A stretch of 49,625 nt of DNA from positions 1 to 49,625 of the forward strand of contig NZER01000472.1 in the NCBI GenBank assembly GCA_002690445.1, written 5' to 3'. Position numbers and translations under genes: made by a program. The notes beneath the pieces are model-generated. The model made no database searches and was not told the origin of the DNA. It was given only the letters and a program-made list of their open reading frames with translations. Below, in pieces: positions 1 through 10,000 of this stretch (positions are counted from its first letter, which is position 1; each line of letters starts with the position of its first letter). The DNA is from Candidatus Pacearchaeota archaeon. Lineage in GTDB: Archaea; Nanoarchaeota; Nanoarchaeia; Pacearchaeales; GW2011-AR1.

Positions 1-291
1 GATTCCTGGGGCAAGCGACCCGCCTACGAGGCCTAGGATCGGCCCCCACGAGCCCTGAAGGGTGTCGGGCCAGAGGGGGAGCGATCCCATCGCACCGCCC
101 AGGACAATCGCCGTCGCCCGGGTCAGCCACCGAAGAAGCGCCTCGGTGGTCCCCGAGAGCTTGCCGTCATCGTCCAGGTATTTGGCGATCATTCGGATGG
201 CTGGCTTGCAAACCTGGCCTGTAAGCACGTAGCTGCCCATGCCGATCATCGACATCCGAATAGCTAGGTCAGGGTAGTCGCTCACGTTCAT
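1..291 (-). CDS. Partial membrane protein, candidate holin
   Basis: The gene starts at an ATG at 291 and stays open for 97 codons until it leaves the window, so its C-terminus is missing. A good ribosome binding site (AGGAG) lies just before the start. Residues about 11-24 are mildly hydrophobic. Residues about 60-97 are strongly hydrophobic and Gly-rich (TAIVLGGAMG, GPILGLVGG) and look like two closely spaced membrane segments. It lies two bases after the stop of the preceding gene, at the downstream end of a run that begins with an M15 endolysin, which suggests a holin. That role is inferred from size, hydrophobicity and position; I recognise no specific holin family. Confidence 0.6.
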   Translation of the reverse strand, partial: MNVSDYPDLAIRMSMIGMGSYVLTGQVCKPAIRMIAKYLDDDGKLSGTTEALLRWLTRATAIVLGGAMGSLPLWPDTLQGSWGPILGLVGGSLAPGI

Positions 292-293
292 CT

Positions 294-761
294 CTATCTC
301 CTGCGTTCAAGGAACTCAACGCGCTGGTCTAGTAGCCGTATGTCGCTTCTGAGATCGCCAATCGCCCGCAAGTGATCCAGGTTGGTTGGCGGTGCCTGAA
401 CAGAAGACTCGACCCTGTGCAGGGAATCCTTGAGCGCTAATAGCTCCACCCGGATAGCCTGAATCTCGGCCATGGACACCAAGTCCTCGATATGCGGCTG
501 GCCCTCTTGCAGGCTTCGGATATCGCCGCTTAGCTGGTAATAGAGCGTAGCCCCAGCGAGCGCCTGGCTGACCACCCACAAGACTAGCCCAATGACAACC
601 TTGATGGGTAGCTTTGCTTCCGTTATGTCGCCTTGTCCCACTGCCTGGCTCACTGCCTCGCTTATTCGGTCCTGCCGCCTCGCGCGCCTTGCGGCGTCCT
701 CGATTACAGCAACGGCCTCGGTGGTGTCCCAGGTCGGTTCCTCGTGGTCGTCTTCGGCCAC
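294..761 (-). CDS. Membrane-anchored coiled-coil protein, lysis module
   Basis: The 155-residue protein starts at a GTG with GGAG seven bases upstream. The N-terminal 50 residues are charged and probably cytoplasmic. A single membrane segment follows (about 53-75, VVIGLVLWVVSQALAG), then about 75 residues with a heptad-like pattern and a strongly basic end (EFLERRR). Membrane anchor plus coiled coil next to an endolysin recalls an inner-membrane spanin, but spanins usually start with the membrane segment. A lysis accessory role is therefore an inference. Confidence 0.7.
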   Translation of the reverse strand: MAEDDHEEPTWDTTEAVAVIEDAARRARRQDRISEAVSQAVGQGDITEAKLPIKVVIGLVLWVVSQALAGATLYYQLSGDIRSLQEGQPHIEDLVSMAEIQAIRVELLALKDSLHRVESSVQAPPTNLDHLRAIGDLRSDIRLLDQRVEFLERRR

Positions 762-763
762 GC

Positions 764-937
764 CTAGTCTCCAGAGTCATCATCGCTCGCGCTGTCGTCA
801 TCACCCGCGTCGGTGTCTTGGACGCTATCGTCACCATCCTGGTCCGGCATGCCCTGGAATAGCGCTGTCAAGATTAGAGCAGCGCACAGCACAATGCAGC
901 ACCCCACTGTTACCGCCTGCCTCTTACGTGTCGTCAT
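764..937 (-). CDS. 57-residue single-pass membrane protein with acidic tail
   Basis: The ATG at 937 opens a 57-codon frame ending in TAG at 764. It overlaps the end of the endolysin gene by 14 bases and stops two bases before the next start. A basic N-terminus (TTRKRQ) leads into a hydrophobic stretch at about 9-27 containing three cysteines, followed by an almost entirely acidic and Ser/Gly-rich tail of 28 residues. The layout is N-terminus inside, tail outside. No convincing lipobox precedes a cysteine, so an outer-membrane spanin lipoprotein is not supported. A small holin or antiholin is possible. Confidence 0.6.
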   Translation of the reverse strand: MTTRKRQAVTVGCCIVLCAALILTALFQGMPDQDGDDSVQDTDAGDDDSASDDDSGD

Positions 938-1337
938 CCTCAACCCCTACAAGCTCGATGTGTGGCCCATCGAAAAACTCAGACTTGTCAAATGAGAGGT
1001 CTGCGTTCCAGTCGCACCCAAGCCGTACCTTGATGCCCATCTGGGACGCGATTCCCTTTGCGAAGTAGGCAGCAGCAATAAACCGTTCGCGCTCCCACCT
1101 CACCTTCCAGGGACTGAAGTCCACTGCTAGGCTGGGAACGTGGTTGTGCTTTGACATCTTGTTGACACCATCGAGCTTGCTCTTGCCCTGGCGATACAAC
1201 TCCTTCTGCTCTTCTACTGATCTAGCCCCGCACAGAATTGTGATATCGACATGCTTGATCACCTCCTCCATCAACCGGATTAGGTCTGGATGACAGGTGT
1301 CGAGGCGGCCCCGACTAGCCTTGCTAAACTCAGACAT
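924..1337 (-). CDS. Endolysin, M15-type L-Ala-D-Glu or D-Ala-D-Ala peptidase
   Basis: The 137-residue protein starts at the ATG at 1337; the frame extends upstream only through the coding sequence of another gene. It has the zinc peptidase layout of the M15/VanY-type phage endolysins: an N-terminal RLDTCHPDL block, GARSVEEQ, a first metal site at H66 and D73 (SKHNHVPSLAVDF), the GCDW element at 107-110 and the last histidine in GPHIEL (H126). The family cleaves peptide cross-links of peptidoglycan at the end of infection. The start overlaps the upstream stop by 8 bases and lacks a clear ribosome binding site, so translation is probably coupled. No signal peptide is visible, which fits holin-dependent export. 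Confidence 0.9.
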   Translation of the reverse strand: MSEFSKASRGRLDTCHPDLIRLMEEVIKHVDITILCGARSVEEQKELYRQGKSKLDGVNKMSKHNHVPSLAVDFSPWKVRWERERFIAAAYFAKGIASQMGIKVRLGCDWNADLSFDKSEFFDGPHIELVGVEDDDT

Positions 1338-1734
1338 CTGTCGTTCTGGCGAAGACAACAACCACCTCAAGGGTTGTGTCGTCTGGGTCTGTCGTTCTGG
1401 CAAACACCTCTGTGTCCGTTGCCGCCATACTAAAGGCCGTTCCAAACTTAACCCCAGTAGCAATGCTTACCGTCGTTCGCCCGCCATTCTGGGCGCTACC
1501 ATTAAGCGCAATAACGATTGCTGGCGCAGTCGTGCCAACAGTAACCGACTTGGAGTCGTACAGCTTTAGCGTTGCCCTACTGGAATGACTGTTGTCTATG
1601 GTCGTTGCGAACAGCCTGCCGCCAGTCATAAAAACATTCTGGTCTGCGTCTCCGGCCCCGCCTCCAATGGCTGTCTGCGTAGCCATGTCTATGGCAAGGG
1701 GGTTCCCTCTAGTTAGGTTTGCTGTAAGGGCCAT
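1330..1734 (-). CDS. Small beta-rich structural protein, paralogue A
   Basis: This 134-residue protein is rich in Thr, Ala, Gly and Val with an alternating pattern typical of beta sheets. Its central part (IDNSHSSRATLKLYDS, then VTVGTTAP) resembles the layout of the neighbours at 1742 and 3594, suggesting three copies of one small virion domain. Its last residues repeat FARTTD at a 17-residue spacing, matched by a 14-base direct DNA repeat at 1337-1350 and 1388-1401. It could be a capsid decoration or fiber-tip protein. The exact role is unknown. Confidence 0.7.
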   Translation of the reverse strand: MALTANLTRGNPLAIDMATQTAIGGGAGDADQNVFMTGGRLFATTIDNSHSSRATLKLYDSKSVTVGTTAPAIVIALNGSAQNGGRTTVSIATGVKFGTAFSMAATDTEVFARTTDPDDTTLEVVVVFARTTDV

Positions 1735-1741
1735 GGTTCAC

Positions 1742-2131
1742 CTATGTTGACAGAATTTTTACAAGCACTTTACTTAGCGGCATCGTCGTGTCTGCGGTCG
1801 TATTCCCGGTCACTATCCAGACAGACAAGCCCGTTGTGTAGTAGACCCCGCCGGGAAATGCGTAGTTGACCACCTCCCTGGCTGGTGCCAGAAGCTGCAT
1901 GTGCGCCTCGCCTCCAGAGATGGTAACGGACGCGGCAAACCGGAACTTAACGTAGGTGTCCGCTGTATTGAGGTGGTTGTCTATCTCCACCATGTGGATA
2001 TACCCAGGTGCCGCCCCAGTCACGTTGTCGTTTGGATCCGCGACCCTGGCCGCGCTGCCTGTGGGGTCCGACTCAACAATAATCAGCTTGGTTGCTGTTG
2101 GGTTTACCTGATCCACATTTGAAAACGACAT
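1742..2131 (-). CDS. Small beta-rich structural protein, paralogue B
   Basis: The 129-residue protein has the same overall pattern as the genes at 1330 and 3594: a variable start, a central strand-rich block (MVEIDNHLNTADTYVKFRF), a proline-containing turn before hydrophobic strands (AFPGGVYYTTGLSVWIV) and a hydrophobic end (KVLVKILST). There are no membrane segments or catalytic motifs. Position among late genes suggests a virion surface or accessory protein. This is inference from composition and context. Confidence 0.7.
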   Translation of the reverse strand: MSFSNVDQVNPTATKLIIVESDPTGSAARVADPNDNVTGAAPGYIHMVEIDNHLNTADTYVKFRFAASVTISGGEAHMQLLAPAREVVNYAFPGGVYYTTGLSVWIVTGNTTADTTMPLSKVLVKILST

Positions 2132-2134
2132 GAG

Positions 2135-2326
2135 CTACCTCGCTGGGATTATGACGCGACCAGTCTGGTCATGCTGGTGCGTTGCTAGGTTACGGTTTGT
2201 TCGCTCGATGCTAGCGAGAATGGTCACGAGCATGAAATAAACCTTCGCGGCCCACGCCGCAGCACCCACGAGAACGCCGAAAAGCGACACGATGAAGGGC
2301 CAGCTTGTGATGATTGTTTCGAGCAT
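2135..2326 (-). CDS. 63-residue membrane protein
   Basis: The protein has one long hydrophobic stretch (about 9-38, WPFIVSLFGVLVGAAAWAAK continuing through FMLVTILAS) that could span the membrane once or as a tight hairpin, followed by a polar, basic tail. It starts two bases after the TAA of the 26-codon frame upstream and has no clear ribosome binding site, so coupled translation is likely. Small size, topology and nearness to the endolysin make it a second holin-like candidate, but it could be a small accessory membrane protein. Confidence 0.6.
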   Translation of the reverse strand: MLETIITSWPFIVSLFGVLVGAAAWAAKVYFMLVTILASIERTNRNLATHQHDQTGRVIIPAR

Positions 2327-2328
2327 TG

Positions 2329-2409
2329 TTACGGCAGAGACAGCGCACTATCTTCGTCTTCCCTAATCAGGGTCCCAAGAAGAACCATGGATGGTGAGTA
2401 GAGCTTCAC
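2329..2409 (-). CDS. Possible 26-residue peptide gene
   Basis: A GTG shares one base with the TAG stop of the upstream gene (TAGTG) and opens 26 codons ending in TAA, two bases before the next ATG. The exact fit between the two neighbours and the coupled start are the evidence. The peptide has a short hydrophobic middle (MVLLGTLI) and an acidic end. It is short enough to be chance. Confidence 0.4.
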   Translation of the reverse strand: MKLYSPSMVLLGTLIREDEDSALSLP

Positions 2410-2720
2410 TATTCCCCGCCAGGCTGGATATCTGGAAACCAGCCGTCGTCCTTTAGACTTTGCGTTGTAACTAACGAATCCCGCTCTTGCTGCGTCAGTA
2501 GGCTAGCTACGTCTATGTGCGCGCCAGCAGAGGCAGACCAAACGCCGTCCTTTACCTTGAAGGCACCGCGACCATCTGTTGGATGTTCTATTGGAAGCGT
2601 TGTCTGAACCGTATCAGCGCTTGGACGTGGGTAGCCCATCAGCACGGAGATATCTTCTTCGCGCTGGTCAGCGTCGTCTATGGATGGAAAGACCAGCCAC
2701 GGGATGTCGTAGATGCTCAC
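2409..2720 (-). CDS. Unknown 103-residue protein after the LamG-like gene
   Basis: The gene starts at a GTG overlapping the upstream TGA by four bases (GTGA). The protein is acidic and soluble with no membrane segment: an aromatic N-terminus (IYDIPWLVFPS), a charged linker, a central strand-like block (GRGAFKVKDGVW) and a helical C-terminal part. I do not recognise it. Tight coupling to the LamG-like gene suggests a partner, possibly a chaperone or distal part of that protein. Confidence 0.65.
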   Translation of the reverse strand: MSIYDIPWLVFPSIDDADQREEDISVLMGYPRPSADTVQTTLPIEHPTDGRGAFKVKDGVWSASAGAHIDVASLLTQQERDSLVTTQSLKDDGWFPDIQPGGE

Positions 2721-3592
2721 GCTGCAATCCCGTATCTGATTGATAGATACCGCTCAACTAAGCCAATCTCTGACGAACCAAGTGCCCCGTTGAAAACAAG
2801 GACCTCCGACAGAGTTCCATCGTAGTACCCCGGCACCTTACTGGCGTCTCTTGTTCCTTTGCCGATGTTTACAGTGGTTGCACTTGCTTCGAGCGCCGCC
2901 ATGTCTGTAATCACGGTACCAATCAGCCCGTTGACGCGAGTAAACCCATTGCTGCCGTCTGACACACACACAATCATCGCGTTAGACCCGGCAGCCAGGC
3001 TAGTCGCACCACTTCCGGTAATCCGCATCGCATCCGGCGCCGCCTCGTATACGTGGTAGCCAAAGCAGCCCTCTGGGCTTTGCCGAACGATGCCGATGTT
3101 GAAGTAGCTGCCGCCCCCCGATGGAGCGCCGAAAAGGCCCTCAGTGGCCCAGGGGTTGCCACCGACGCCAAAGCCCCAACCGCGAGTGACAAGGACTACA
3201 GTCCACTCGTCCTTGGCGGTGAGCGACCCATACAAGTTCAGACCAGTCATCGTGTCTGAAGAGCCGTCAAACTGAATCTCAGCCCGACTGCCGAGTCCAG
3301 ATGATGCAAACGGGGGTTGATCGTCGGCAGTGGCTTGCGCCCAGTTAGTTCCGCCAACCAGATCTAGCCACGCAGACACGTTGGAGCCATTCAGCGTTGC
3401 TCCGATGTCTGCCCGTGCCCAGCCAATCAGCGGCACAGAGAGCGATCTCGGGTCAGTTGGAAGAAGCGGAGCGTTCCTAAGCACCCGCTCCTCCCTGGAT
3501 GGAGACAGCCGGCGCGGGAACGACCTAGCCTGAGAGGTTCCGCCTGGGAACACCCTCGTTGAGGCGGTTCCTGATGGGAAGGCTCGGCCCAT
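2717..3592 (-). CDS. LamG/concanavalin-like jellyroll virion protein
   Basis: The protein has about 291 residues from the ATG at 3592, one base after the upstream stop; a TTG at 3601 is an alternative start. The N-terminal 45 residues are Arg/Ser/Pro-rich and low in complexity. From about residue 55 the sequence has the marks of phage LamG-like jellyroll domains: GWARADIGAT, SAWLDLVGG, FDGSSDTM and the C-terminal VERYLSIRYGI preceded by GTLSEVLVFN. Such domains usually bind carbohydrate on a fiber or capsid surface. The family is clear from motifs; receptor or surface-glycan binding is inferred. Confidence 0.8.
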   Translation of the reverse strand: MGRAFPSGTASTRVFPGGTSQARSFPRRLSPSREERVLRNAPLLPTDPRSLSVPLIGWARADIGATLNGSNVSAWLDLVGGTNWAQATADDQPPFASSGLGSRAEIQFDGSSDTMTGLNLYGSLTAKDEWTVVLVTRGWGFGVGGNPWATEGLFGAPSGGGSYFNIGIVRQSPEGCFGYHVYEAAPDAMRITGSGATSLAAGSNAMIVCVSDGSNGFTRVNGLIGTVITDMAALEASATTVNIGKGTRDASKVPGYYDGTLSEVLVFNGALGSSEIGLVERYLSIRYGIAA

Positions 3593-3593
3593 T

Positions 3594-3983
3594 CTAGGCA
3601 AGGCCCTTCATGTAAACGATGACTGAGTAGTTCATTTCTGTGGCACCAGAGGCAATCGGACCTATCACCACATAGGGCGTGGCAAAGACCGGGATAGGCA
3701 ATCCAAGGGAGTCGAATGCCTGAAGGGGATCCGCGCGAAGGTCAAACGTTGCGCTGTAGATAAGGTTGTCTGTGTCTTTATCAGACCCGTCGTAAATCTT
3801 CACCGGCACCGCGCTGTTGTTCGCATCAGCCGATGCTGCGCGCACATGAATATGGGCGATCAAACCACGAGACACATCAGCCGTGCCGCTCTTCACTGCC
3901 ATTTCAGAGGAGGATGCGGTTGCAGCCAGGCTCACTGTCGAGGTGTCTGTTGGGATCCAAAGCTCTTTGGAGTTGTATGCCAC
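3594..3983 (-). CDS. Small beta-rich structural protein, paralogue C
   Basis: The 129-residue protein starts at a GTG behind an excellent ribosome binding site (AGGAGGAGCG), the strongest in this part of the block. The sequence is strand-rich: HIHVRAAS, VPVKIYDGSD, a turn, then PYVVIGPIASG and a hydrophobic end (NYSVIVYMKGLA). The central KIYD/KLYD block and spacing match paralogue A. It is likely a late structural protein made in quantity. Function is unknown. Confidence 0.75.
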   Translation of the reverse strand: MAYNSKELWIPTDTSTVSLAATASSSEMAVKSGTADVSRGLIAHIHVRAASADANNSAVPVKIYDGSDKDTDNLIYSATFDLRADPLQAFDSLGLPIPVFATPYVVIGPIASGATEMNYSVIVYMKGLA

Positions 3984-4074
3984 CGCTCCTCCTGCCCCTT
4001 ATCTGGCTACCAAGCGATGGTGTGTTGCCAGTGGGTCTGTGGGGTTATTCTTAGGGCTCTACGCCACGACTATA

Positions 4075-7000
4075 CTAATCACCTTGCTCAGAGTCCACGG
4101 GCTCCCCGGGGTACAGAAGTTTTCCTCTTCCATAGTCCAGGGTCCTGTTTAGGTAGCTTTGCTTTCTAACGAAGTTTTTGTTAACCCGGTCCCACTCGGT
4201 CTTAAGGGCCTCGTCCAGCATCCAGGCCATGGCTTCGCGCTGGCTCTCAAAGTCAACGTAGTACGGCTTGAGGCCAATGCTAAAGGCAAGCATCCGCTCC
4301 TCTGTAGTGGCCCTGGCTGAGGGGTCTCCGGCATCCAGCGCCCTCGCAATGAATGTGTCTTGGACTAGCTTCATGTACTCGTTCATAACGCGCCAGCCAG
4401 GAAGCCGGCTCACCATGTAGTACCGCTCTGGGTTGTTCGAGCGATAGTCAAGCCTCGTCCCGACAACCCTGCCCTTCTTGTAGACGGGCACCTCGACCGG
4501 CTTACTCGGAAAGCCGACGAACCACTTCAGCATTGGTGGCGCGTTCTTCATCTGCCGAACGTTGTCTAGCTTTTCCCACCCCTTCCCGTAGTACAGAGAC
4601 TGGTTGCCAAGCATCAACTCTAGAAGAAGCAGAACGTCTGGCCTTCCCCTTGCAAAGAGGCCGATTGGCTTCCCGCCATGCGTCCCAAAGCCACGGCTAA
4701 GCTCGATGGCAGCCTGCTGTGGCAGGCCGCTTACGCTGAATATCTTGGCTCCGCCAGTCCGAACAATGGCCTTCCACCGAAGGTACTCTGGTAGGGACTG
4801 AATCTCGCTTTCTGTGAACTGGCCGTTGTAAACGCCGTTCATAAACTGGTTGAATATCCCAGCCTGTCGCGGGTTCTTGACCATCTGCCTCAACTGGAAT
4901 CGGACGTTGCCGGCATCCCAGGTGTAGAAGAAGAACAGGCGTCGAAGAATGTTTCTCTCGAACGGCGTCAGATGCGAATAGTTACGCATCGTATCCTGAA
5001 CGCCGAAGGCAACATCGTCCAACGTTTTGCCGCGAGACAGTTCCGCCAAACCAAGCAGCCGCCTAGCCTGAATCTCAACGTTCTGGTTAAGGGCCGACAT
5101 CATCTTGATGTAGGAGGGGAACGACGCCTTTCCGATTGCGGCAGCTACGGCAGCCACACCAGGCCCACCAAGCGCCGTTGCAATCGCAGCCCCCGCGCCA
5201 GCGCCGACCACTCGCTCTCCAGTCGCCTGCACCAAATCCTTGAGCCGACCCTTCTTGGCGCTCTCAATCGCCTCAACGAACTTCCCGATCTCTGTCTTGT
5301 AGACGGCCCTCGCGCCTCGGCCAACGTCCAACTCTCTCTTCGACATAGGGCCGACAGCCAGCTTCTTGGTCTTTGGATCAATCGCCGTCTTCCAACTCTT
5401 GCCAAGGACTTCGCCACCGAGAGCGCCGACCCACGATCCAAGGACGCCTCCAGCCGCGCCACCAAGGGGGCCTGCAACCGCAGAGCCTGCGATCCATCCA
5501 CCCGTAGCGCCAAGGCCAGACCCCAAAAGCATGGTTCCAAGTGGGGCCTTAGCCGCAGACACGTCGCCCTTGCCCAGGGCCTCCTCAAGGAAGGCTTGCG
5601 TCCGTGGGGACTCATCAATTCCATAGCTGCCAAACTGTCTCTTCAACTCACCTATCGTCTTTTTGTGAGCGCCTATGGTGATCACCTTGCTTTCTAGCTG
5701 TGGGAACGCATCGCTGCCCATCATCAACCACATATTGTAGTGGTGCCGTGGGTTGAATAGATCCACGCCGATCTTCTGGGCCACAGACGCATAGTTGCCT
5801 GTGTAGTTCATGCCTACATGGGCAAGGCTGGACACGGTAGCCATGGTCTTTGCCAAAGCGTGGAACCCGTCGGCCAAGTTCACTAGCGCCCCCCATGCCC
5901 CCTTGTGCTGCTCTGGGGTGCGGAGCCACTTCAAGTACTCAGCAACGGGCTCTGGAACGAAGACGTCTGGCATCGACCTGTGAAGCTCAATGTAGTTCCT
6001 CGACACGTTGACGCCCTTGCGGCGCAACCCTGCCATGACCTCCGGTACAGATGCACCGTCCACAAGCTGCTGGTTGACCCAGTTCTCGATGTTAGGCGTC
6101 AACTCGTCTGGCAGACTCATCCTGCCGATAGCCTCAATGTGGTCCCTCTTGTTCAGACGGACATAGCCAAACTCCCTGGCTAGGTCTGGGTTGTCGATGA
6201 ACCTTGAGTCCATCCCCATTTCCTTGCCCATTGGGAACATCTCTAAGATGTCTTCAATGAACACCTGATCTGCTATCGACCTGTCTACCGACTCGCTGTA
6301 TCGCTTGATCAAGGTGAAGTAGTCGGCCTCAAAGAACTCGTAGACGCTATCAAGATCGGCCTGTGTTCTCTTCTTATTGATGAGCGCTGACCACTCGTCT
6401 GGAGAGAAGTGTTCACGCAACTGCAATGACTGCGCGGCGTCGTATATGGCGGACAACTCTTCTGGCGACTTACCGCCAATCATGTTCCCAACTTCATCGT
6501 ACTCGTGGAAGACGCTCTGGAACTCGGGGCCGTTGGACATCAGGCTTGTGACATCGTGGTAGAGCATGTCTTCTGCTAGCTCATCCCTAGCCTGCTCGTT
6601 CAGGTCGTCAAGAATGCTGGCCCTGGTCCGCATGCGCTCAAAACTAATCTTGTAATTGGCTGGCAGGAACCTGCCCTTAAGGCCATCTATCTTTCTTTGA
6701 GTGGCTATCCGCATCATGTGCGGGATGTAGCTGGCTACGTTCACCCGACGCAGGAACTCTTCCTTCGTCCAGGGGCGGAACTCCTCTTTCCTTAGCTCGT
6801 CTCGCTGTTTTAGTAACGAGTCTTTTGTCTCTCCGGGCGAAAGGTCTTCCTTGCCGTTTATCTTTCTTCCGATCAGGTCAATCTTGGCCCCAATCTTCTT
6901 GTCCCTGTACTTGGCTAGGCGGCCATGGTTCTGGAGCTTCTTGAGCTTGTCTTCCAAGAAGTCATCCATCAACGTTGCTACAGCGAGGGCCTGCTCCATC

Positions 7001-10000
7001 TCCTCGTCTGTGAAGTGGTCTCCTACCTTGACCTTCTTCACTCGAACGTCTGGACCGTATCGTCTGGTTATGTGTTCCCCATGCAGGTGGATGAAGATGT
7101 CATTCTTGCCACGGCTGGTCATCCCAAGGCTCTCTGCCATACCCCTGACCTTCTTGCTGGCTCCAGGGGGGACGCTGTACTTGCGCGGGTCCTTGACGAT
7201 GTTGTAGACGACTGTCTTCTCCGTCTCTGGCATGGCGTCGAAAGCCCGCAGTCGGTCTGAATCTCGCACCGCCGCCATCGCAGCATTCCGCTTTTCTTCT
7301 GCCAAATCGCCGTATGACTTAGCCTTCTTGTTGTAGTTGACTATCCTCTCCCAGATTTCCCCTGGGTCGGTCGTGTCCCACTTCAGCTTCCTGGCAATGT
7401 CGAGCATCTCTTCCTGAGCGCCAGGAAGTGCCTCGATCCTCTTCTTCATGCTCTTCGTTAGCTGCTTTGGCACGACGGACGGAAGGTCTGCCGCGTCCTT
7501 CATCTTCCCAGGCTGGCCCTTCGTTAGGCCCTCTGCGATCTTCCTCTGGATGCGCTCGACTGATCCGGTGATCTCATCTTCGCCCCTGCCAGTTAAGACG
7601 CGCTTCCTTCGGCCCCCCTCACCAACTTCGTACTTGGCTAGCGGCGCTAGCTCCTCCTCAAAGGCAGCCTTAGACATGGCATCTGCCTTGACTCTTGCGT
7701 CTTTTCTTACCCCGTAGATCAGCGCCTCTTCCTTGGCGATCTCCGTTTCCAGCCACTTCAGTTGGGCCCTAGCGTTTTCCATCGCCTCTTCAGATACCGG
7801 GGCTCGCTTAGCCGACACCTCAGCCGCCTCAGCGAGGGAAGCCTCGTCGGGCGTGATGTCCATTGCCTTTAGCTCTTCTATGAGAGCGGCCCTGCTTTCT
7901 TGGAGCCTTTGCAGTGTTTCGGTTGCCTCGTCTATCGCGACCCGCGCCTTGACCGCTGCCCGTGCCACGTCGGGAAGCACACCGCCTTGGCCCTCCAAAA
8001 AGCTCTCCACGGCCTTTACGTTAAAGCGGTAGTCGTCTGGCCTTGCTGACCTTCTAAGCTCCTCTACGCGCTCTCGCACCCACCCTGCCGGATCTTCAAA
8101 GGCGTTCCTTACTACGCTAGAGGCCCTCTCGCCCTTTGTTCTTGCCGACCAATCACTTCCCTCATCCTTAATCAGCCTCTTCGCAGACCGCTCGCTGATT
8201 CCGTGGTCGCGCTTTAGCTTGTCTTCAACGATCTTCTTCAACCTGTGAACGACCACTGCTGGCTTACCTTGTTGCAGGCTAAGAACCTCACCAATCAGGT
8301 CGTCGTGAGGGTCTACGTTTCTTGCGCTCTGGTATGCCGAAGCCTGCCTAGATATGTCGTCAGGTATGTCTACTGGCTTGGGTTCGGCTGCGGCGTCCTC
8401 CGCAAGTCGCGCCCTTTCGCTCCATGTCCCGCCCTCGGGGTGAATGTTCTTTCCGTAGTTAGACAGATGCTGTTTGAGGTCGTCTTCAGCCGCCTTCTTT
8501 GTCCCAAAACCGCCCGACTCCATCAGGGCATCGTCAACGACCTCTCCACCCTTCTTGTCCAGCACATACCATTCCCAAGAACCGTCTACTCGCTCTACTA
8601 CAAACCTTCCGTCTTCAGTCGCATACCTTCCTGGCGACTTTCTTTTTAGTTTGGACGGCAGCTTTTCAATGCCTGGGCCCTGTTTTGGCGGCACCGCTTC
8701 GGCAGCCCCCTCAACCACCGGCTTCTTGCCAGCCTTGAGCCCTGCTAGCTCGTCTTCAGCGGCCTTGATTTTGCCCTCTGTGTCCTTAATGGCTATCTCG
8801 TAGCTCTTGATCCTGCCCTCTACATCGGCGCGCCTCTTGTCCACCGGGATGCTCAGGCGCTCAACCGCCTCGTCTAGAGCCTTTTTAAGCTCGATTGCCG
8901 CTGGGCTTACGGGGGCTACCTCTACAGCCCTACCGAGAACCTCTTCCCCGATCTTGTCGCTGGGCGTGAGGTCTTGCGATAGGATTTTCCTTGCTAGCGT
9001 GTCTGCGTCTGGCCTTCCCGCCATCTTCAGGACTTGGCTCGCCGCCTTGTAGTAGTCGATTCGCAGCTTTTCGTAGTCGAACCTCAGTTCGTCGTCTACG
9101 TCCACCCTTGGCCGGCGCTGCTTCCATGCCGCCTGCGCTTCGCGAAGGTTGTTTTTGGCGTCGATGGCGGCCCTGCCCGGAACCTTGTAGACCATGCGCG
9201 GATAGACGGGGGCCTTGTCGGGGTTCAGTGCAACAAACCTCTTGGCAAACGCCAGGACGATCTCTTGGAAGTTGTTGCGCCCCTGGTTGTACGTGAACCT
9301 GCCCGCAGGGATGGCCGACGTAACGATGTCGTCAAACTCCGCCAACCGCACCATGTCGGCAGCCTCTTCGGCGGTGAGGCCGGCGTTCTCCTGAAGCGCG
9401 CCAGAGATGGCCGCCTTGAACTGCGCCTTGTTGTTCTTGAACTCGGGAGCCTTGATCTGGAACTTCCCTCGTGGCGGATTGAACCTACCCGAAAGCCGCT
9501 CCGAAACCTCTTCGTTGATGAACTTCCAAGCCTCTACGCTCTCCATCTTGTCTTTGGAGAACAGCTTGTCGTGAACCCAGCGCACCTTCGCAGGCGAATA
9601 CTTTGCCGCCTCCATCATTGACGAAAGGACTTCGTTCAAAACAGCCTTGCCCAGTACGGAGATGTTCCCTCCGTAGCTCGTCATGTAGTTCCGGTACGCG
9701 ACATCGAACTCCCGCACCATCGGGTGAGTCGCGTAGTGGGAGTCCTTAGTCAGGAGCCTGTCGAATATCTCCTCGACCTCTGGGCTGATCTTGAACTTGA
9801 ACTCCTTCTGCCCAGACACAGCCCGGTACATCTTGAAGATCCAGTCCTTGAACTTGGCGAACACCTCGCGCAGGCCGTGGTTGGAAACCCTGCCGCTCTT
9901 AGTCCAGTTGGCAAAAGCCTGACCCCATGCCGACATCCCGGCCTCAGACCACTCGCCACCCTTTCGGAACCCTGCGTCACCTAGCTCGCGCCTAATCCAG

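Noticed and set aside
764..937. Outer-membrane spanin lipoprotein
   Set aside because: No lipobox before the cysteines and the cysteines lie inside the membrane segment.
3593..3601. TTG start for the LamG-like gene
   Set aside because: It lies only two bases from the AAGGG element, too close; the ATG at 3592 fits better.
4972..5697. Long plus-strand open frame opposite the giant gene
   Set aside because: It lies wholly within the coding region of the 3300-residue protein, has low-complexity Arg/Ser/His composition and no ribosome binding site.
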